Shown in pieces: positions 51,350 to 60,358 of a stretch of DNA of 64,000 nucleotides. Origin of the DNA: Rhodovastum sp963714255 (GTDB lineage: Bacteria > Pseudomonadota > Alphaproteobacteria > Acetobacterales > Acetobacteraceae); assembly GCA_963714255.1 (NCBI GenBank), contig CAVQNU010000030.1, forward strand, positions 96,745-160,744, given 5' to 3'. Position numbers and translations under genes: made by a program. Each line of letters starts with the position of its first letter. Positions within the stretch are counted from its first letter, which is position 1. Under the pieces are notes generated by a model. The model saw nothing but the letters and a program-made list of their open reading frames with translations, ran no database searches and was not told where the DNA came from.

Positions 51350-51733
51350 TCACGATCCGGCGGCGACCGGGTAACCCGCCTGCACCCAGGCGGCCGTTCC
51401 GCCGTGCAGGATGGCCAGGTCAGGCAGACCGGCCTGCAGCAACTGCGCCGCGGCACGGCGTGATCGCATATCGGACAGGCAGACCAGCACAACCGGCCGG
51501 TTGTGCGCGGCAAGCTCCGCCGCGCGCGCGGCCACCTGGCCGAGCGGGATGTTCACCGCGCCGGGGATGTGGCCGCCGCCGAACTCGGAGCGCTCGCGCA
51601 CGTCGACGACGAGCGGCGCACCGTCGGCCGCGAGCCAGGCGCGCAGACTGGCCGGGTGATGGGTCGCGGCGATCTTGTGTGCATCGACGGTGTTGCCCGA
51701 GCCGCCAAACAGGGCGCGAAGACGTGAAAACAT
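51350..51733 (-). CDS. Rhodanese-like sulfurtransferase, single domain
   Basis: Protein of 127 residues. VDVRERSEFGGGHIPGAVNIPLGQV and the active Cys in VLVCLSDMRSRRAAAQL (CLSDMRS loop) followed by LHGGTAAWVQAGYPV define a rhodanese. It moves sulfane sulfur between thiols. The start at 51733 gives a short N-terminus MFSRLRALFG; it lies 13 bases after the RND permease gene and belongs to the same operon. Confidence 0.9.
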   Translation of the reverse strand: MFSRLRALFGGSGNTVDAHKIAATHHPASLRAWLAADGAPLVVDVRERSEFGGGHIPGAVNIPLGQVAARAAELAAHNRPVVLVCLSDMRSRRAAAQLLQAGLPDLAILHGGTAAWVQAGYPVAAGS

Positions 51734-51746
51734 CGAAGTCTTTCCT

Positions 51747-54700
51747 TCAATTCGCCTGCGGCACGGCATCTGCGTCGCGCAGCACGACGTAGATTGCCGG
51801 CACCACCAGCACGGTGAGCAGGGTGGACGACGCCAGCCCGAACAGCAGCGAGAGCGCCAGCCCCTGGAAGATCGGGTCGCTGAGGATCGTCGCGGCGCCG
51901 ATCATGGCCGACAGCGCGGTGAGCAGGATCGGACGGAAGCGGATGGCGCCGGCATCGAGCAGGATTTGCCGCAACGTCTTGCCTGCCCCCGCGCCATGGC
52001 GCACGAAATCCACCAGCAGGATGGAGTTGCGCACGATGATGCCGGCCAACGCGATAAAGCCGATCATCGAGGTTGCGGTGAACGGCGCGCCGAACAGCCA
52101 ATGCCCCGCGACGATGCCGATCAGCGTCAGCGGCACCGGGGTGAGAATCACCAGCGGCACACGGAAGCTGCGGAACTGCCCGACCACGAGCACGTAGATG
52201 CCGAGCAGCGCCACGCCGAACGCGGCCCCCATGTCGCGGAACGTGACATAGGTGATCTCCCATTCGCCATCCCATAGCAGGGACGGGCGAGATTCGTCCT
52301 CGGGCTGGCCGCGCAGGCGGACATCCGGGCACGGCAGCTTGCCCCAGTCATGCGCCCCAACCAGCTTGTCCACCGCGAACATGCCGTAGATCGGTGCCTC
52401 GAACGTGCCGGCGAGTTCCGCAGTTACCATGTCGGCAAAGCGGCCGTCGCGGCGGAACAGCACCGGCGAGCCGGCCTCGCGCGTCGCGTGCACGATTTGG
52501 CCGAGTTCCACCACGGTGTGGCTGCCCGGCAGCGTGTTCGCCGGCACCGGGGTCGCCGCCAGCCGCTCGCTCCAGGCCAGATCGGATTTCGGCAGGCCGA
52601 TGACGATGTCGATCGGGTCGCGCTCTGCGCCACGATGCGAGGTGCCGACCCGCACGCCGCCGAACAGCGCCTGAACGGTGTCATACACGTCACTCTGCTC
52701 GACGCCGAAATGCTCGATCTCGTCCTGGTCGATGGCGATGCGCAGGCGCGGACGCGGCTTGCCGTAGCTGTCGTCCACATCGACGATGAACGGCACCGAG
52801 CGGAAGATCGATTTCAGCTCCTCGGCCACCGCGCGGCGTGTTTCAGCATCGGGGCCATAGACTTCCGCCAGCAGCGTGGCGAGCACCGGCGGGCCGGGCG
52901 GCACTTCGACCACCTGCAGCGTGGCGCCCTCGGGCAGCTTCAGCGCGTGCAGCCGCACGCGCAGATCGAGCGCGATGGCGTGGCTGGCGCGGGAACGCTC
53001 GGACCGCGGCGCCAGGGTGATCTGCAGATCGCCTTGTTCCGGCAGGCTGCGGAGATAGGAATGCCGCACCAGGCCGTTGAAGTTGAACGGCGCCGCCGTG
53101 CCCGCCTGAGCCTGCGCGGTGCGAACCTCCGGCAGCGCGAAGGCGATGTCGGCGGCGGCGAACAGCGCTTGTTCGGTGCCTTCCAGACTGGCGCCGGCAG
53201 GCAGGTTCAGCACCACCTGCAGCTCGGACTTGTTGTCGAAGGGCAGCAGTTTGACCGTGACATCCTGGGTATAAAACAGCGCGCAGGCCGCCAGGGTGGC
53301 GAAGCTGACGCCCAGCAGGAACACCCATGCGCGGGTTCTGCTTGCCAGCAGCGGCACCGCGACCCGCCGATAGATACGCCCGAGCCGCCCCTCGCCATGC
53401 TGCGGGCCGCCGCTGACAGCACGCGGCGCCAGCTTCAGCATCAGCCATGGCGCGATCACCATGGCGACAACGAATGAAAACAGCATCGCGGCGGAAGCGA
53501 CGGCGGGAATCGGCGCCATGTACGGCCCCATCAACCCCGACACGAACAGCATCGGCAGCAACGCCGCGACCACGGTGAGCGTTGCAATCACCGTCGGGTT
53601 GCCGACCTCGGCGACCGCATCGATCGCCGCCTGCATGCGGCTACGCCCCCCCTGTGCACCGGCGTCATCCATGCCCCAGTGGCGGGCGATGTTTTCGACC
53701 ACCACGATCGCATCATCGACCAGGATGCCGATGGAGAAAATGAGTGCGAACAGGCTCACCCGGTTGATGGTGAATCCCATCAGTTGCGCGGCCAGCATTG
53801 TCAGCAGGATGGTGGTGGGAATCACCACCAGCGTTACCGCCGCCTCCCGCCAGCCGATGGCCAGCCCGATCAACGCGACGATGGACAGTGTCGCCAGCCC
53901 GAGATGAAACAACAGCTCGTTCGCCTTGTCGCTGGCGCTGCTGCCATAGTCGCGGGTGACCTCGACTGCGATGTCGTCCGGCAGCAGCCGGCCGCGCAGC
54001 GTGGCCAGCCGGTCCAGGATGGCCCGCGACACCACCACCGCATTGGCGCCGGCCCGCTTGGCCAACGCCAGCGTCGCCGCCGGCGCGCGCACCGTGCCAT
54101 CCACGCCGCGCGCGAGTGACCACACGCGTGCCTCGTTGCTGCCGGGCGCCACCATCACGCGCGCGACGTCGCGCACATAGACCGGTCTTCCGTCGCGGGT
54201 GGCGAGCAGCAGCAGGCCGATATCCGGCACGCCCTGCAGCGTCTGCCCGGCGGTGACGGTGCTGGTGCCGCCCGAATCGCGCACATGCCCGGCGACAAAG
54301 GAGCGGTTGGCATCACGCACTTTGGCAACCAGTTGCTGCAGCGTGACGCCGAACAGCGACAGCTTTTCCGGGTCGGGCTCGACCCGTATCTCGTCGAGAC
54401 CGGCGCCGACGATGGTGCTCAGCCCAACATCCTCGACCTTGGCCAGTTCGGTCTGCAGCTTCATCGCCAGGTGCTGCAGGTCCTGATCGCTCCAGCGCGT
54501 GGCCGCCTCTGGGCGCGGCGACAAGGTCAGCGTCACGATCGCCACGTCGTCGATGCCGCGGCCGACCACCAGTGGCTCGGCGATGCCCGGCGGGATGCGA
54601 TCGAGATTGGCGCGGATGCGGTCGTGCACGCGCAGCACCGCCGAATCCTGACTGGTGCCAACGCGAAAGCGCGCGGTCACCATCACCCGGTCGTCCTGCG

Positions 54701-54977
54701 TCTGGCTGTAGACGTGCGCGACGTCCTTGATCGCCTTGACGATGATTTCCAGCGGTTTGGTGACCAGTTCGGCGGCGTCGGCGGCGCGCAGCCCGTCGGC
54801 GTTGACCAGGATGTCCACCATCGGCACGCTGATTTGCGGTTCCTCCTCGCGCGGAATGGCGATCAGCGCGACCAGCCCGGCCGCGAGCGCGGCGAGCAGA
54901 AACAGCGGCGTCAGCTTCGAGCGGATCGTCGCCTGGGTCAGGCGGCCGGAAAGGCCCAATGGGGCGCCGGGCCTCAT
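51747..54977 (-). CDS. RND efflux permease (AcrB/HAE1-like)
   Basis: Inner-membrane proton-driven pump of 1076 residues. N-terminal helix at KLTPLFLLAALAAGLVALIAIPREEEPQ, a large porter domain, then TM4 FSIGILVDDAIVVVENIARHW with the DD proton relay. The second half starts near RRVAVPLLASRTRAWVFLLGVSF and repeats the pattern to GFIALAGIIVRNSILLVDFVRHGA. The start overlaps the adaptor stop (ATGA). The pump works with the adaptor and an outer-membrane channel not seen here. Linkage to rhodanese and a BigR-like gene hints at export of sulfur-containing or thiol-reactive compounds. Confidence 0.93.
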   Translation of the reverse strand: MRPGAPLGLSGRLTQATIRSKLTPLFLLAALAAGLVALIAIPREEEPQISVPMVDILVNADGLRAADAAELVTKPLEIIVKAIKDVAHVYSQTQDDRVMVTARFRVGTSQDSAVLRVHDRIRANLDRIPPGIAEPLVVGRGIDDVAIVTLTLSPRPEAATRWSDQDLQHLAMKLQTELAKVEDVGLSTIVGAGLDEIRVEPDPEKLSLFGVTLQQLVAKVRDANRSFVAGHVRDSGGTSTVTAGQTLQGVPDIGLLLLATRDGRPVYVRDVARVMVAPGSNEARVWSLARGVDGTVRAPAATLALAKRAGANAVVVSRAILDRLATLRGRLLPDDIAVEVTRDYGSSASDKANELLFHLGLATLSIVALIGLAIGWREAAVTLVVIPTTILLTMLAAQLMGFTINRVSLFALIFSIGILVDDAIVVVENIARHWGMDDAGAQGGRSRMQAAIDAVAEVGNPTVIATLTVVAALLPMLFVSGLMGPYMAPIPAVASAAMLFSFVVAMVIAPWLMLKLAPRAVSGGPQHGEGRLGRIYRRVAVPLLASRTRAWVFLLGVSFATLAACALFYTQDVTVKLLPFDNKSELQVVLNLPAGASLEGTEQALFAAADIAFALPEVRTAQAQAGTAAPFNFNGLVRHSYLRSLPEQGDLQITLAPRSERSRASHAIALDLRVRLHALKLPEGATLQVVEVPPGPPVLATLLAEVYGPDAETRRAVAEELKSIFRSVPFIVDVDDSYGKPRPRLRIAIDQDEIEHFGVEQSDVYDTVQALFGGVRVGTSHRGAERDPIDIVIGLPKSDLAWSERLAATPVPANTLPGSHTVVELGQIVHATREAGSPVLFRRDGRFADMVTAELAGTFEAPIYGMFAVDKLVGAHDWGKLPCPDVRLRGQPEDESRPSLLWDGEWEITYVTFRDMGAAFGVALLGIYVLVVGQFRSFRVPLVILTPVPLTLIGIVAGHWLFGAPFTATSMIGFIALAGIIVRNSILLVDFVRHGAGAGKTLRQILLDAGAIRFRPILLTALSAMIGAATILSDPIFQGLALSLLFGLASSTLLTVLVVPAIYVVLRDADAVPQAN

Positions 54978-55996
54978 CGCCGCACCAGCACATCGCCGGC
55001 GCGCAGCCCCGACAGAATCTCAATCCCGTCCGGCATCTGCTGCGTCGGATGCGGCTGGCCGCGCTGCACCGGCACTTCGATCAGGCCGTCGCCGCGGCGC
55101 AGGCGCACGGTGTCGAGGCCGAACCGCGTGATCAGGAAAGCCTCAGGCACCACCAGCCCGAGGCGCGGGCCGGCGGCAATCCACACCCGGATGCGCGCGC
55201 CGACGAACCCATCCGGCAGGTCGGGCACCTCCGCATCGGCCACCACGCGGCCTTCCTCGATGCGCGGATAGACCAGGGCAATGCGGCCAAAACGCGCGCC
55301 GTCAGCATGAGGGCGATCGCCGGCAAGCTCGGCGGCATCGATGCGCACGGGATCGCCAACCTTCAGGAAGGCGGCGTGCCGCTCCGGCACGCGCAGACGC
55401 AGCACATAGGTTCGCTCGGCGATGGTGGCCAGCGTGTCGCCGGGCAACACCACGCTGCCGCGCGTCACCGGCACGTCCAGCACGCGCCCGGTGGCCGGCG
55501 CGAGCACCTGGCCCTCCGCCATCTGCTGACGCAGCACCTCACGCTCGGCGGAGCGGGCGCGCAGCGTGCTGGTGGCGACCTCGGTGGCCGTGCGCGCCTG
55601 GTCGAGCGTCACCCGCGGCCCGGAGCCCTGGCGGAACAACGTGTCGGCGCGGGCGAAATCGGCCTGCGCCTGCGCAAGTTGCGATTGTGCACCGGCGATC
55701 TGGGCGTCCAGCGCCCCCATCTGCAATGCGAGTTTCTGGTCGCCGACCACTGCGAGCACCTGGCCCAGCGTCACCGCGTCGCCGTTGCGCACCGCACGCG
55801 CCACCACGGTGCCGCCGATGCGGGCGCGGGCGGGCACCACGTTGAGGCTTTCCACAGTGGCAAACGCCGCCTTCTCGTCGGCGATCGGCTCGGCCCGCAC
55901 GACGAACCCGGCCGGCCCGGGTTGCATCGGGGGCGTCTGGGCGAATGCAGGCGGGGCGGCCAGCGACAGGGCCAGGAGCACGCGAGTGAATTTCAT
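54974..55996 (-). CDS. RND periplasmic adaptor subunit
   Basis: Membrane-fusion protein of 340 residues with a signal peptide (MKFTRVLLALSLAAPPAFA). SLNVVPARARIGGTVVARAVRNGDAVTLGQVLAVV is the first lipoyl half; a coiled coil (LDAQIAGAQSQLAQAQADFARADTLF and REVLRQQMAEG) is followed by the second lipoyl half APATGRVLDVPVTRGSVVLPG. The ATG at 55996 is preferred to TTG 18 bases upstream because it starts the signal peptide. A 16-base palindrome lies two bases ahead of it. First gene of the adaptor-permease-rhodanese operon. Confidence 0.92.
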   Translation of the reverse strand: MKFTRVLLALSLAAPPAFAQTPPMQPGPAGFVVRAEPIADEKAAFATVESLNVVPARARIGGTVVARAVRNGDAVTLGQVLAVVGDQKLALQMGALDAQIAGAQSQLAQAQADFARADTLFRQGSGPRVTLDQARTATEVATSTLRARSAEREVLRQQMAEGQVLAPATGRVLDVPVTRGSVVLPGDTLATIAERTYVLRLRVPERHAAFLKVGDPVRIDAAELAGDRPHADGARFGRIALVYPRIEEGRVVADAEVPDLPDGFVGARIRVWIAAGPRLGLVVPEAFLITRFGLDTVRLRRGDGLIEVPVQRGQPHPTQQMPDGIEILSGLRAGDVLVRR

Positions 55997-55998
55997 AG

Positions 55999-56014
55999 TT
56001 GCGTCAATACGCAA
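55999..56014. promoter_or_regulatory. Candidate operator of the RND operon
   Basis: TTGCGTCAATACGCAA, six-base arms around CAAT, immediately before the adaptor start and 43 bases before the divergent trxC remnant. A regulator bound here would block the RND operon's transcription or translation start. Confidence 0.5.
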
Positions 56015-56056
56015 TTATATGGTGGAGGTCAAGCCGTCCCGAAGGCGAAAAGACCC

Positions 56057-56283
56057 ATGGCATCCAAGTTCCGAACCGTTTGCCCGGCGTGCGGCGCGGT
56101 GAACCGCATCGGGCGTGATCGCCCGGCAGCCGAGGCAATGTGCGGCGCCTGCCGCGCCAGGCTGTTCACCGGCAAGCCGGCCGAGGTCGATGACCATGAC
56201 CCCGAACGACACCTGCACAACGGCGACATCGCGGTCCTGCTCGACGTGTGGACGCCCTGGTGCGGCCCGTTCCGCAGCATGGC
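56057..56283 (+). pseudogene. trxC: trxC (thioredoxin 2) 5' fragment, truncated
   Basis: From ATG 56057: CPACGAVNRIGRDRPAAEAMCGACRARLFTG, the N-terminal zinc ribbon with two CxxC pairs, then DIAVLLDVWTPWCGPFRSMA. The thioredoxin domain breaks off at the active site and the motif reads CGPF, so the second redox Cys is lost. After about 56283 the frame becomes unrelated. Thioredoxin 2 normally reduces disulfides under stress. Only about 75 residues remain, joined to another gene's tail, so a deletion has occurred. Confidence 0.85.
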
Positions 56284-56589
56284 GCGGCCAACAAGACGGT
56301 GCAGGGGATGGCCACCCGGATGCGGGCGATGCATGCCGGCGCTTTCGAAAAGATACAGACCGCCACGTTGGAGGAACGGCAGGACATGATGAACGGCATG
56401 TTTGCCTCCCGCAATGAGGCGCACCGGCTGGTGGCAGAGGCGGCGCAGACGCTGCTGCCCTCGCTCACGCCGGAGCAGAAGTCCAAGTCGGCCACGTCGC
56501 TGCCCGGGCTGATCGGACCGGGTCCGGGCATGGGCGGCGGGATGGGCCCTGCAATGGGCGGCGGCGGCGCGGCGCCGCGCAACCTGTAA
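56281..56589 (+). pseudogene. 3' fragment of an LTXXQ (Spy/CpxP-like) protein gene
   Basis: In a different frame from trxC: AANKTVQGMATRMRAMHAGAFEK, ATLEERQDMMNGMFASRN and AAQTLLPSLTPEQKSK resemble the C-terminal helices and LTPEQ motif of periplasmic Spy/CpxP proteins, then a Gly/Met-rich tail. The signal peptide and first half are missing. It begins at the trxC breakpoint, so one deletion probably fused the two. Confidence 0.6.
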
Positions 56590-56641
56590 GCCTGAGCGGC
56601 GTGACGCGCGATCCGCGACACCGGACCGCGCGCCGACCGGA

Positions 56642-57060
56642 TCAGTGCGACGCCGGCCAGATGATCGAAACGGCGCCGCGCAACTCGCCCGGCACGAGGC
56701 CGGTGGCCCGGTCCTGCGGATAGAGGGCGGCGATCTTCACCGCGACCTTGGGGGCGGGTTTGGTGCCGTCACACTGGCCGCATGGCGGGCTTTCAGGCTG
56801 GTGCGCCAGATCGTGGCCCCGGCGCCGACCTCCTGGGCGATGGCCGGTGCCGCTTTCTGGCCGACATCGAGCGCCAGCAGCGGCCCGCCGGCCTTCAGCG
56901 CGCTGACGAGCTGGCTGTGCAGCTTGTCCTGGAATTCTCCCGCCAGCGCCCGGCTGCGCGCCGTCAGATCGTCGGTCTGTGCCGGGGCAGGCGCTGCGGC
57001 CAGCCCGCCTCCCGCCGCCATTGTCAGCATCGCCGCTGCCCCGATCCTTGCCAGCCGCAT
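56642..57060 (-). pseudogene. DUF3365-like haem-binding protein, internal deletion and frameshift
   Basis: Start MRLARIGAAAMLTMAAGGGLAAAP is a signal peptide; then ALAGEFQDKLHSQLVSALKAGG, VGQKAAPAIAQEVGAGATIWRTSLKARH. The chain then shifts frame to CDGTKPAPKVAVKIAALYPQDRATGLVPGELRGAVSIIW, the end of this family. The central part and the CxxCH-type haem site are missing or altered (CDGT). So it is a remnant of a periplasmic sensor-like protein. It is the third broken gene within 1 kb. Confidence 0.65.
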
Positions 57061-57199
57061 GGCCCAGCGCGCTTTCAGCGCGGTCTCCGTTACCCGTCGC
57101 TGCCGGAACCGACTGCTCCTTTCTAATTCGGGCAAGAAAGAAATCCAACATCCCGACAGTGCGGCAGCATCCAACGCCAGGCGAGCCCGGGTAAGCGGC

Positions 57200-58177
57200 T
57201 CATCGGCCGGGCTTAACCGGCGGCGCCGCGGCGAATTCCAGCGCCGCGTTCAACTCGGCACCGAGCAGCGTGACGTAGGCGGAAACGTAGAACCACAGCA
57301 TCAACCCGACCGCGGCGCCGAGCGGGCCGTAGGTAGCGTCCAGCCCGGCCAAGCGTATCACGTAAAGACTGAACGCGGTGGACGCCACCAGCCAAAGCCC
57401 GGTCGCCAGCATTGTGCCGGGCCAGACGACCCGTACCTCGCCGCGCCGACGCGGCGGCCCGAACCCGTACAGCATTGCAAGCGACGCTGCCAGCAACGTC
57501 GCCAGAATGCCCAGCGAGACGCTGTGCAACAATCCGCGCATCCCGTGCGGTATGCCGAGATGGGCCAGCAGCGCCGGCAGCGCCACAAGCAGCGCCAAGG
57601 CCACTGTGCCCGCCGCCAGCAGTCCCAACGTCATGGCGAGCCCGGTCAGGTGCAGGCGCCACGACCCGGGCGTGTCGTCGCCTTCGTAGGCGAGGGTTAA
57701 CGCTGCCAGCATCGACCGCGTTCCCGCACCGGCACTCCACAGCGTTACCAGCGCGCCAAGGATGGCGCCGAGGCCCAGAGCGCTGTGGCGGCGGGTGACG
57801 AGCGCATGAACCTCGCGCACGATCAGCGTGTGTGCTTCGGCGGGCACGAAGTCGCGCAGCAGGCCGAGTTGCGGCTCCACGCCGCGCAGGCTGAAGGCGA
57901 GGCCATAGAGCGACAGCAGCAGCGTGAGCGCCGGGAACAGCGCCAGCGTCGCATAGAAGGCACAGCCGGCGGCCGCCAGCGTGTTCCGGTGGCAATGCAT
58001 TCGCCCGAATGCGCGCCGGAGTGCCCGGGCCGGTACGCGCAGCCACTCCATGCCCGCCGTCGGTTCATCGAGGCCGTCCACCGCCACCACCATGACGCGC
58101 TCCTTGCCTTTCCCCGCCGATGGCCTGTCCCCTGCGCCACGCTGCGGTCGGGCTGAATTCTTACCCCGACCCGACAT
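57200..58177 (-). CDS. YihY / BrkB family membrane protein
   Basis: Protein of 325 residues with about six membrane helices. HCHRNTLAAAGCAFYATLALFPALTLLLSLYGLAFS near residue 60 and VVWPGTMLATGLWLVASTAFSLYVIRLAGLDATYGPLGAAVGLMLWFYVSAYVTLLGAELNAALE near the end are the UPF0761 hallmarks. These proteins were once called ribonuclease BN; their role is not settled. It starts 141 bases after the YeeE/YedE gene ends, on the same strand. Confidence 0.9.
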   Translation of the reverse strand: MSGRGKNSARPQRGAGDRPSAGKGKERVMVVAVDGLDEPTAGMEWLRVPARALRRAFGRMHCHRNTLAAAGCAFYATLALFPALTLLLSLYGLAFSLRGVEPQLGLLRDFVPAEAHTLIVREVHALVTRRHSALGLGAILGALVTLWSAGAGTRSMLAALTLAYEGDDTPGSWRLHLTGLAMTLGLLAAGTVALALLVALPALLAHLGIPHGMRGLLHSVSLGILATLLAASLAMLYGFGPPRRRGEVRVVWPGTMLATGLWLVASTAFSLYVIRLAGLDATYGPLGAAVGLMLWFYVSAYVTLLGAELNAALEFAAAPPVKPGR

Positions 58178-58318
58178 AGTCGGCGACAGTCGCGTCGCGG
58201 TCGCTCATCGGAGGGGCGCCAAAGTGGAAGTGACCTCGCCCGTTTGCAGCGCCAACTCGGTGGTCGGTTTGGCGCCGATCACAAACGCCGCGGTCTGGTG
58301 TTCCGGTTCAGCACCCGG

Positions 58319-59470
58319 CTATCGGCCGGCGCCCGCCGCCTCCATGAACAGGGGCCGCAGCCGGATGCCCAGCCAGCACCCCGGCAGCGCCGCGAAGAAC
58401 CACAGGAACCCGTGCAGGCTGCCGGAAGACATGCCACCCACCATCGCCCCGATATTGCAGCCGAAGGCCAGCCGGGCGCCGATGCCCATCAGCAATCCCC
58501 CGCACGCTGCGGCAACCAAGCCGCGCATCGGCGGCCATGGCTGTCCCCCGAACCGGCCACGCCAGGCGGCGGTCAGGGTCGCGCCGAGAAGAAAACCGAT
58601 ATCCATCAGCGACAAATCCTGGGCCAGCAGGGAGCCGGCCAGATCCTGCCGCGGCCCGTCCCACGACCAGTAGGTGCTCCAGGTAAGATCGACGCCGAGG
58701 GCGCCCGCGGCCTTGGCGCCCCAGAGCGTCAGCCCCGATGTCACGCCCCAGGGCTGGCCGGAAAGCAGGAACGCCAGCGCCGCCAGCGCGCCGATCGCCA
58801 CCGCCGCGCGAACCTGGGCGGCACTCGGCCGAGGTCCGTGGCGCAGCAGCAGGGCCGCCAGCGCGCCGGTCAACGCCAGGGTCGCCGCCAGTCCGCCCCA
58901 GGGCCCCAGCACCTCGCCGAGCCCAACGGGCGGCAGCGACGGCAGCACGAGGGCGGCCGGCAGAACCAGGCTGCCGAGCACGCCGCCGGCGCAGAAGAAC
59001 GGCAGCACCACCCACATCCGTCGCGACCCGCCACCCGCCGCGTACAGTGTGCCGGAGGCACAGCCGTTGCCCAGTTGCATGCCGAGGCCGAACAGCGCCG
59101 CACCGAGCACCGCCGGTGGCCCGAGCGGCTGCACAGTGCCGCCATAGCCGGCGCCGAGCGCCGAGACAGGAACGATCACCAGCGCCGCCACCGCCGCGAC
59201 CAGCACGCCTGCCGCCAGCCCGGACCCGTCGCCGTGTGTCATCCAGGCCCGAAAGGCGGAGGCATAGCCGAACGACGTCGCCTGGAAGACCCAGCCCAGC
59301 ATTGCCGCCACCGCGAGCAGCGTCACCCTCGGCAGCGCCGCCGGAGACCATGCGCCGGATTGGGCCAGCGTCACCTCGACCGCCAGCAGCAGGCAGGCAG
59401 CGACCGCCAGCACCGCCATGTCGGCGCGGTGCGGCGATTGCCCAGGGTGGCGGAGGTTCGGTTCGTTCAT
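58319..59470 (-). CDS. YeeE/YedE thiosulfate-type transporter
   Basis: Inner-membrane protein of 383 residues with about nine hydrophobic segments. Conserved Cys motifs are GLGMQLGNGCASGTLYAAGGGS and GIGARLAFGCNIGAMVGGMSSGSLHGFLWF; they line the path in thiosulfate transporters (TsuA/YeeE), where Cys pass sulfane sulfur. The start overlaps the sulfurtransferase stop (ATGA). With two rhodaneses and a persulfide sensor nearby it suggests uptake or handling of sulfane sulfur. Confidence 0.9.
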   Translation of the reverse strand: MNEPNLRHPGQSPHRADMAVLAVAACLLLAVEVTLAQSGAWSPAALPRVTLLAVAAMLGWVFQATSFGYASAFRAWMTHGDGSGLAAGVLVAAVAALVIVPVSALGAGYGGTVQPLGPPAVLGAALFGLGMQLGNGCASGTLYAAGGGSRRMWVVLPFFCAGGVLGSLVLPAALVLPSLPPVGLGEVLGPWGGLAATLALTGALAALLLRHGPRPSAAQVRAAVAIGALAALAFLLSGQPWGVTSGLTLWGAKAAGALGVDLTWSTYWSWDGPRQDLAGSLLAQDLSLMDIGFLLGATLTAAWRGRFGGQPWPPMRGLVAAACGGLLMGIGARLAFGCNIGAMVGGMSSGSLHGFLWFFAALPGCWLGIRLRPLFMEAAGAGR

Positions 59471-60339
59471 TGCTCGACGGGGCGGGACGGATCGGCGGTC
59501 CATTCCGACATCGACCCGTCGTACAGCTTCACGTTGGGCCGGCGCAGCACTTCGGACAGCACGAACCAGTCGGTGGCGGACAGATAGCCGACGTTGCAAT
59601 AGACGATCGCCGGCTGGCTGCCGGCCGGCGCGAACAGCAGCGCCAGCTCGTTGCGCGACTTCAACCGCCCGTCCGCGGTCAGTGCCGCGGCCTGATCCAG
59701 CGAGACCGCGCCCGGCAGATGCCCGCCCTGGCGCACGACCGGCGACCTGGCGGTGCCGTTCCACTGCGACATCGGGCGCGCATCCACCAGCTTCGCACCG
59801 CCGCCGGCAACGGCCGCCGCAACCTCGGGCAGTTCGGCGCGGAGCAGGTCGGTATAATGCGCCGTGAAGATCGCCGGCGGGCGGGTCACCGATCCGCGCT
59901 CAACCGCCCCGGTCCAGCCGCGCTGGCCACCGTCGAGGATGGATACATCCGCGTGGCCCAGCACCTTGAAGGTCCAATAGACCCGCGCCGCGGCAGGAAA
60001 CCCGTCGCCGACGATCACCGCCTGATCGTCGTTGCCCACGCCGAGCCTGCCGATGGTGGCCGCAATCTGGTCCACCGGCGGCAGTGCGCCGGCCGCGCCA
60101 CTCTGCGCGCGAACCATCCACCCGGTCGTGCTGAAATCGGCTGAGACGGCACCCGGAATGTGGCCCTCCGTGTATGCGCCGGCAGGACGGAGATCGAGCA
60201 CCACGACATGCGGGTTACGGAGTTGCGTGGCGAGCCAAGCTTCGGACACCATCGGCTCCGCCGCGCGCGCGGCGCCAGCACCGAGGATGCCGGCTGCCAG
60301 ACAGAGGGCGAACCGGACATTGAGAGGTGAATCGAGCAC
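59467..60339 (-). CDS. Periplasmic two-domain sulfurtransferase
   Basis: Tandem rhodanese of 290 residues with a signal peptide (ALCLAAGILGAGAARA). Domain one holds VLDLRPAGAYTEGHIPGAV; domain two LVDARPMSQWNG and the active Cys in AIVYCNVGYLSATDWFVL. The GTG at 60339 is chosen because AAGGA lies seven bases ahead and the signal follows. It should transfer sulfur from thiosulfate or mercaptopyruvate in the periplasm and is coupled to the YeeE transporter by overlap. Confidence 0.9.
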   Translation of the reverse strand: MLDSPLNVRFALCLAAGILGAGAARAAEPMVSEAWLATQLRNPHVVVLDLRPAGAYTEGHIPGAVSADFSTTGWMVRAQSGAAGALPPVDQIAATIGRLGVGNDDQAVIVGDGFPAAARVYWTFKVLGHADVSILDGGQRGWTGAVERGSVTRPPAIFTAHYTDLLRAELPEVAAAVAGGGAKLVDARPMSQWNGTARSPVVRQGGHLPGAVSLDQAAALTADGRLKSRNELALLFAPAGSQPAIVYCNVGYLSATDWFVLSEVLRRPNVKLYDGSMSEWTADPSRPVEQ

Positions 60340-60358
60340 GGAAATATCCTTTCGATGG

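Noticed and set aside
58178..58318. Open minus-strand stretch with AFVIGAKPTTELALQTGEV after the yeeE-like gene
   Set aside because: No start codon or family match; may be a gene tail left by deletion but cannot be supported.
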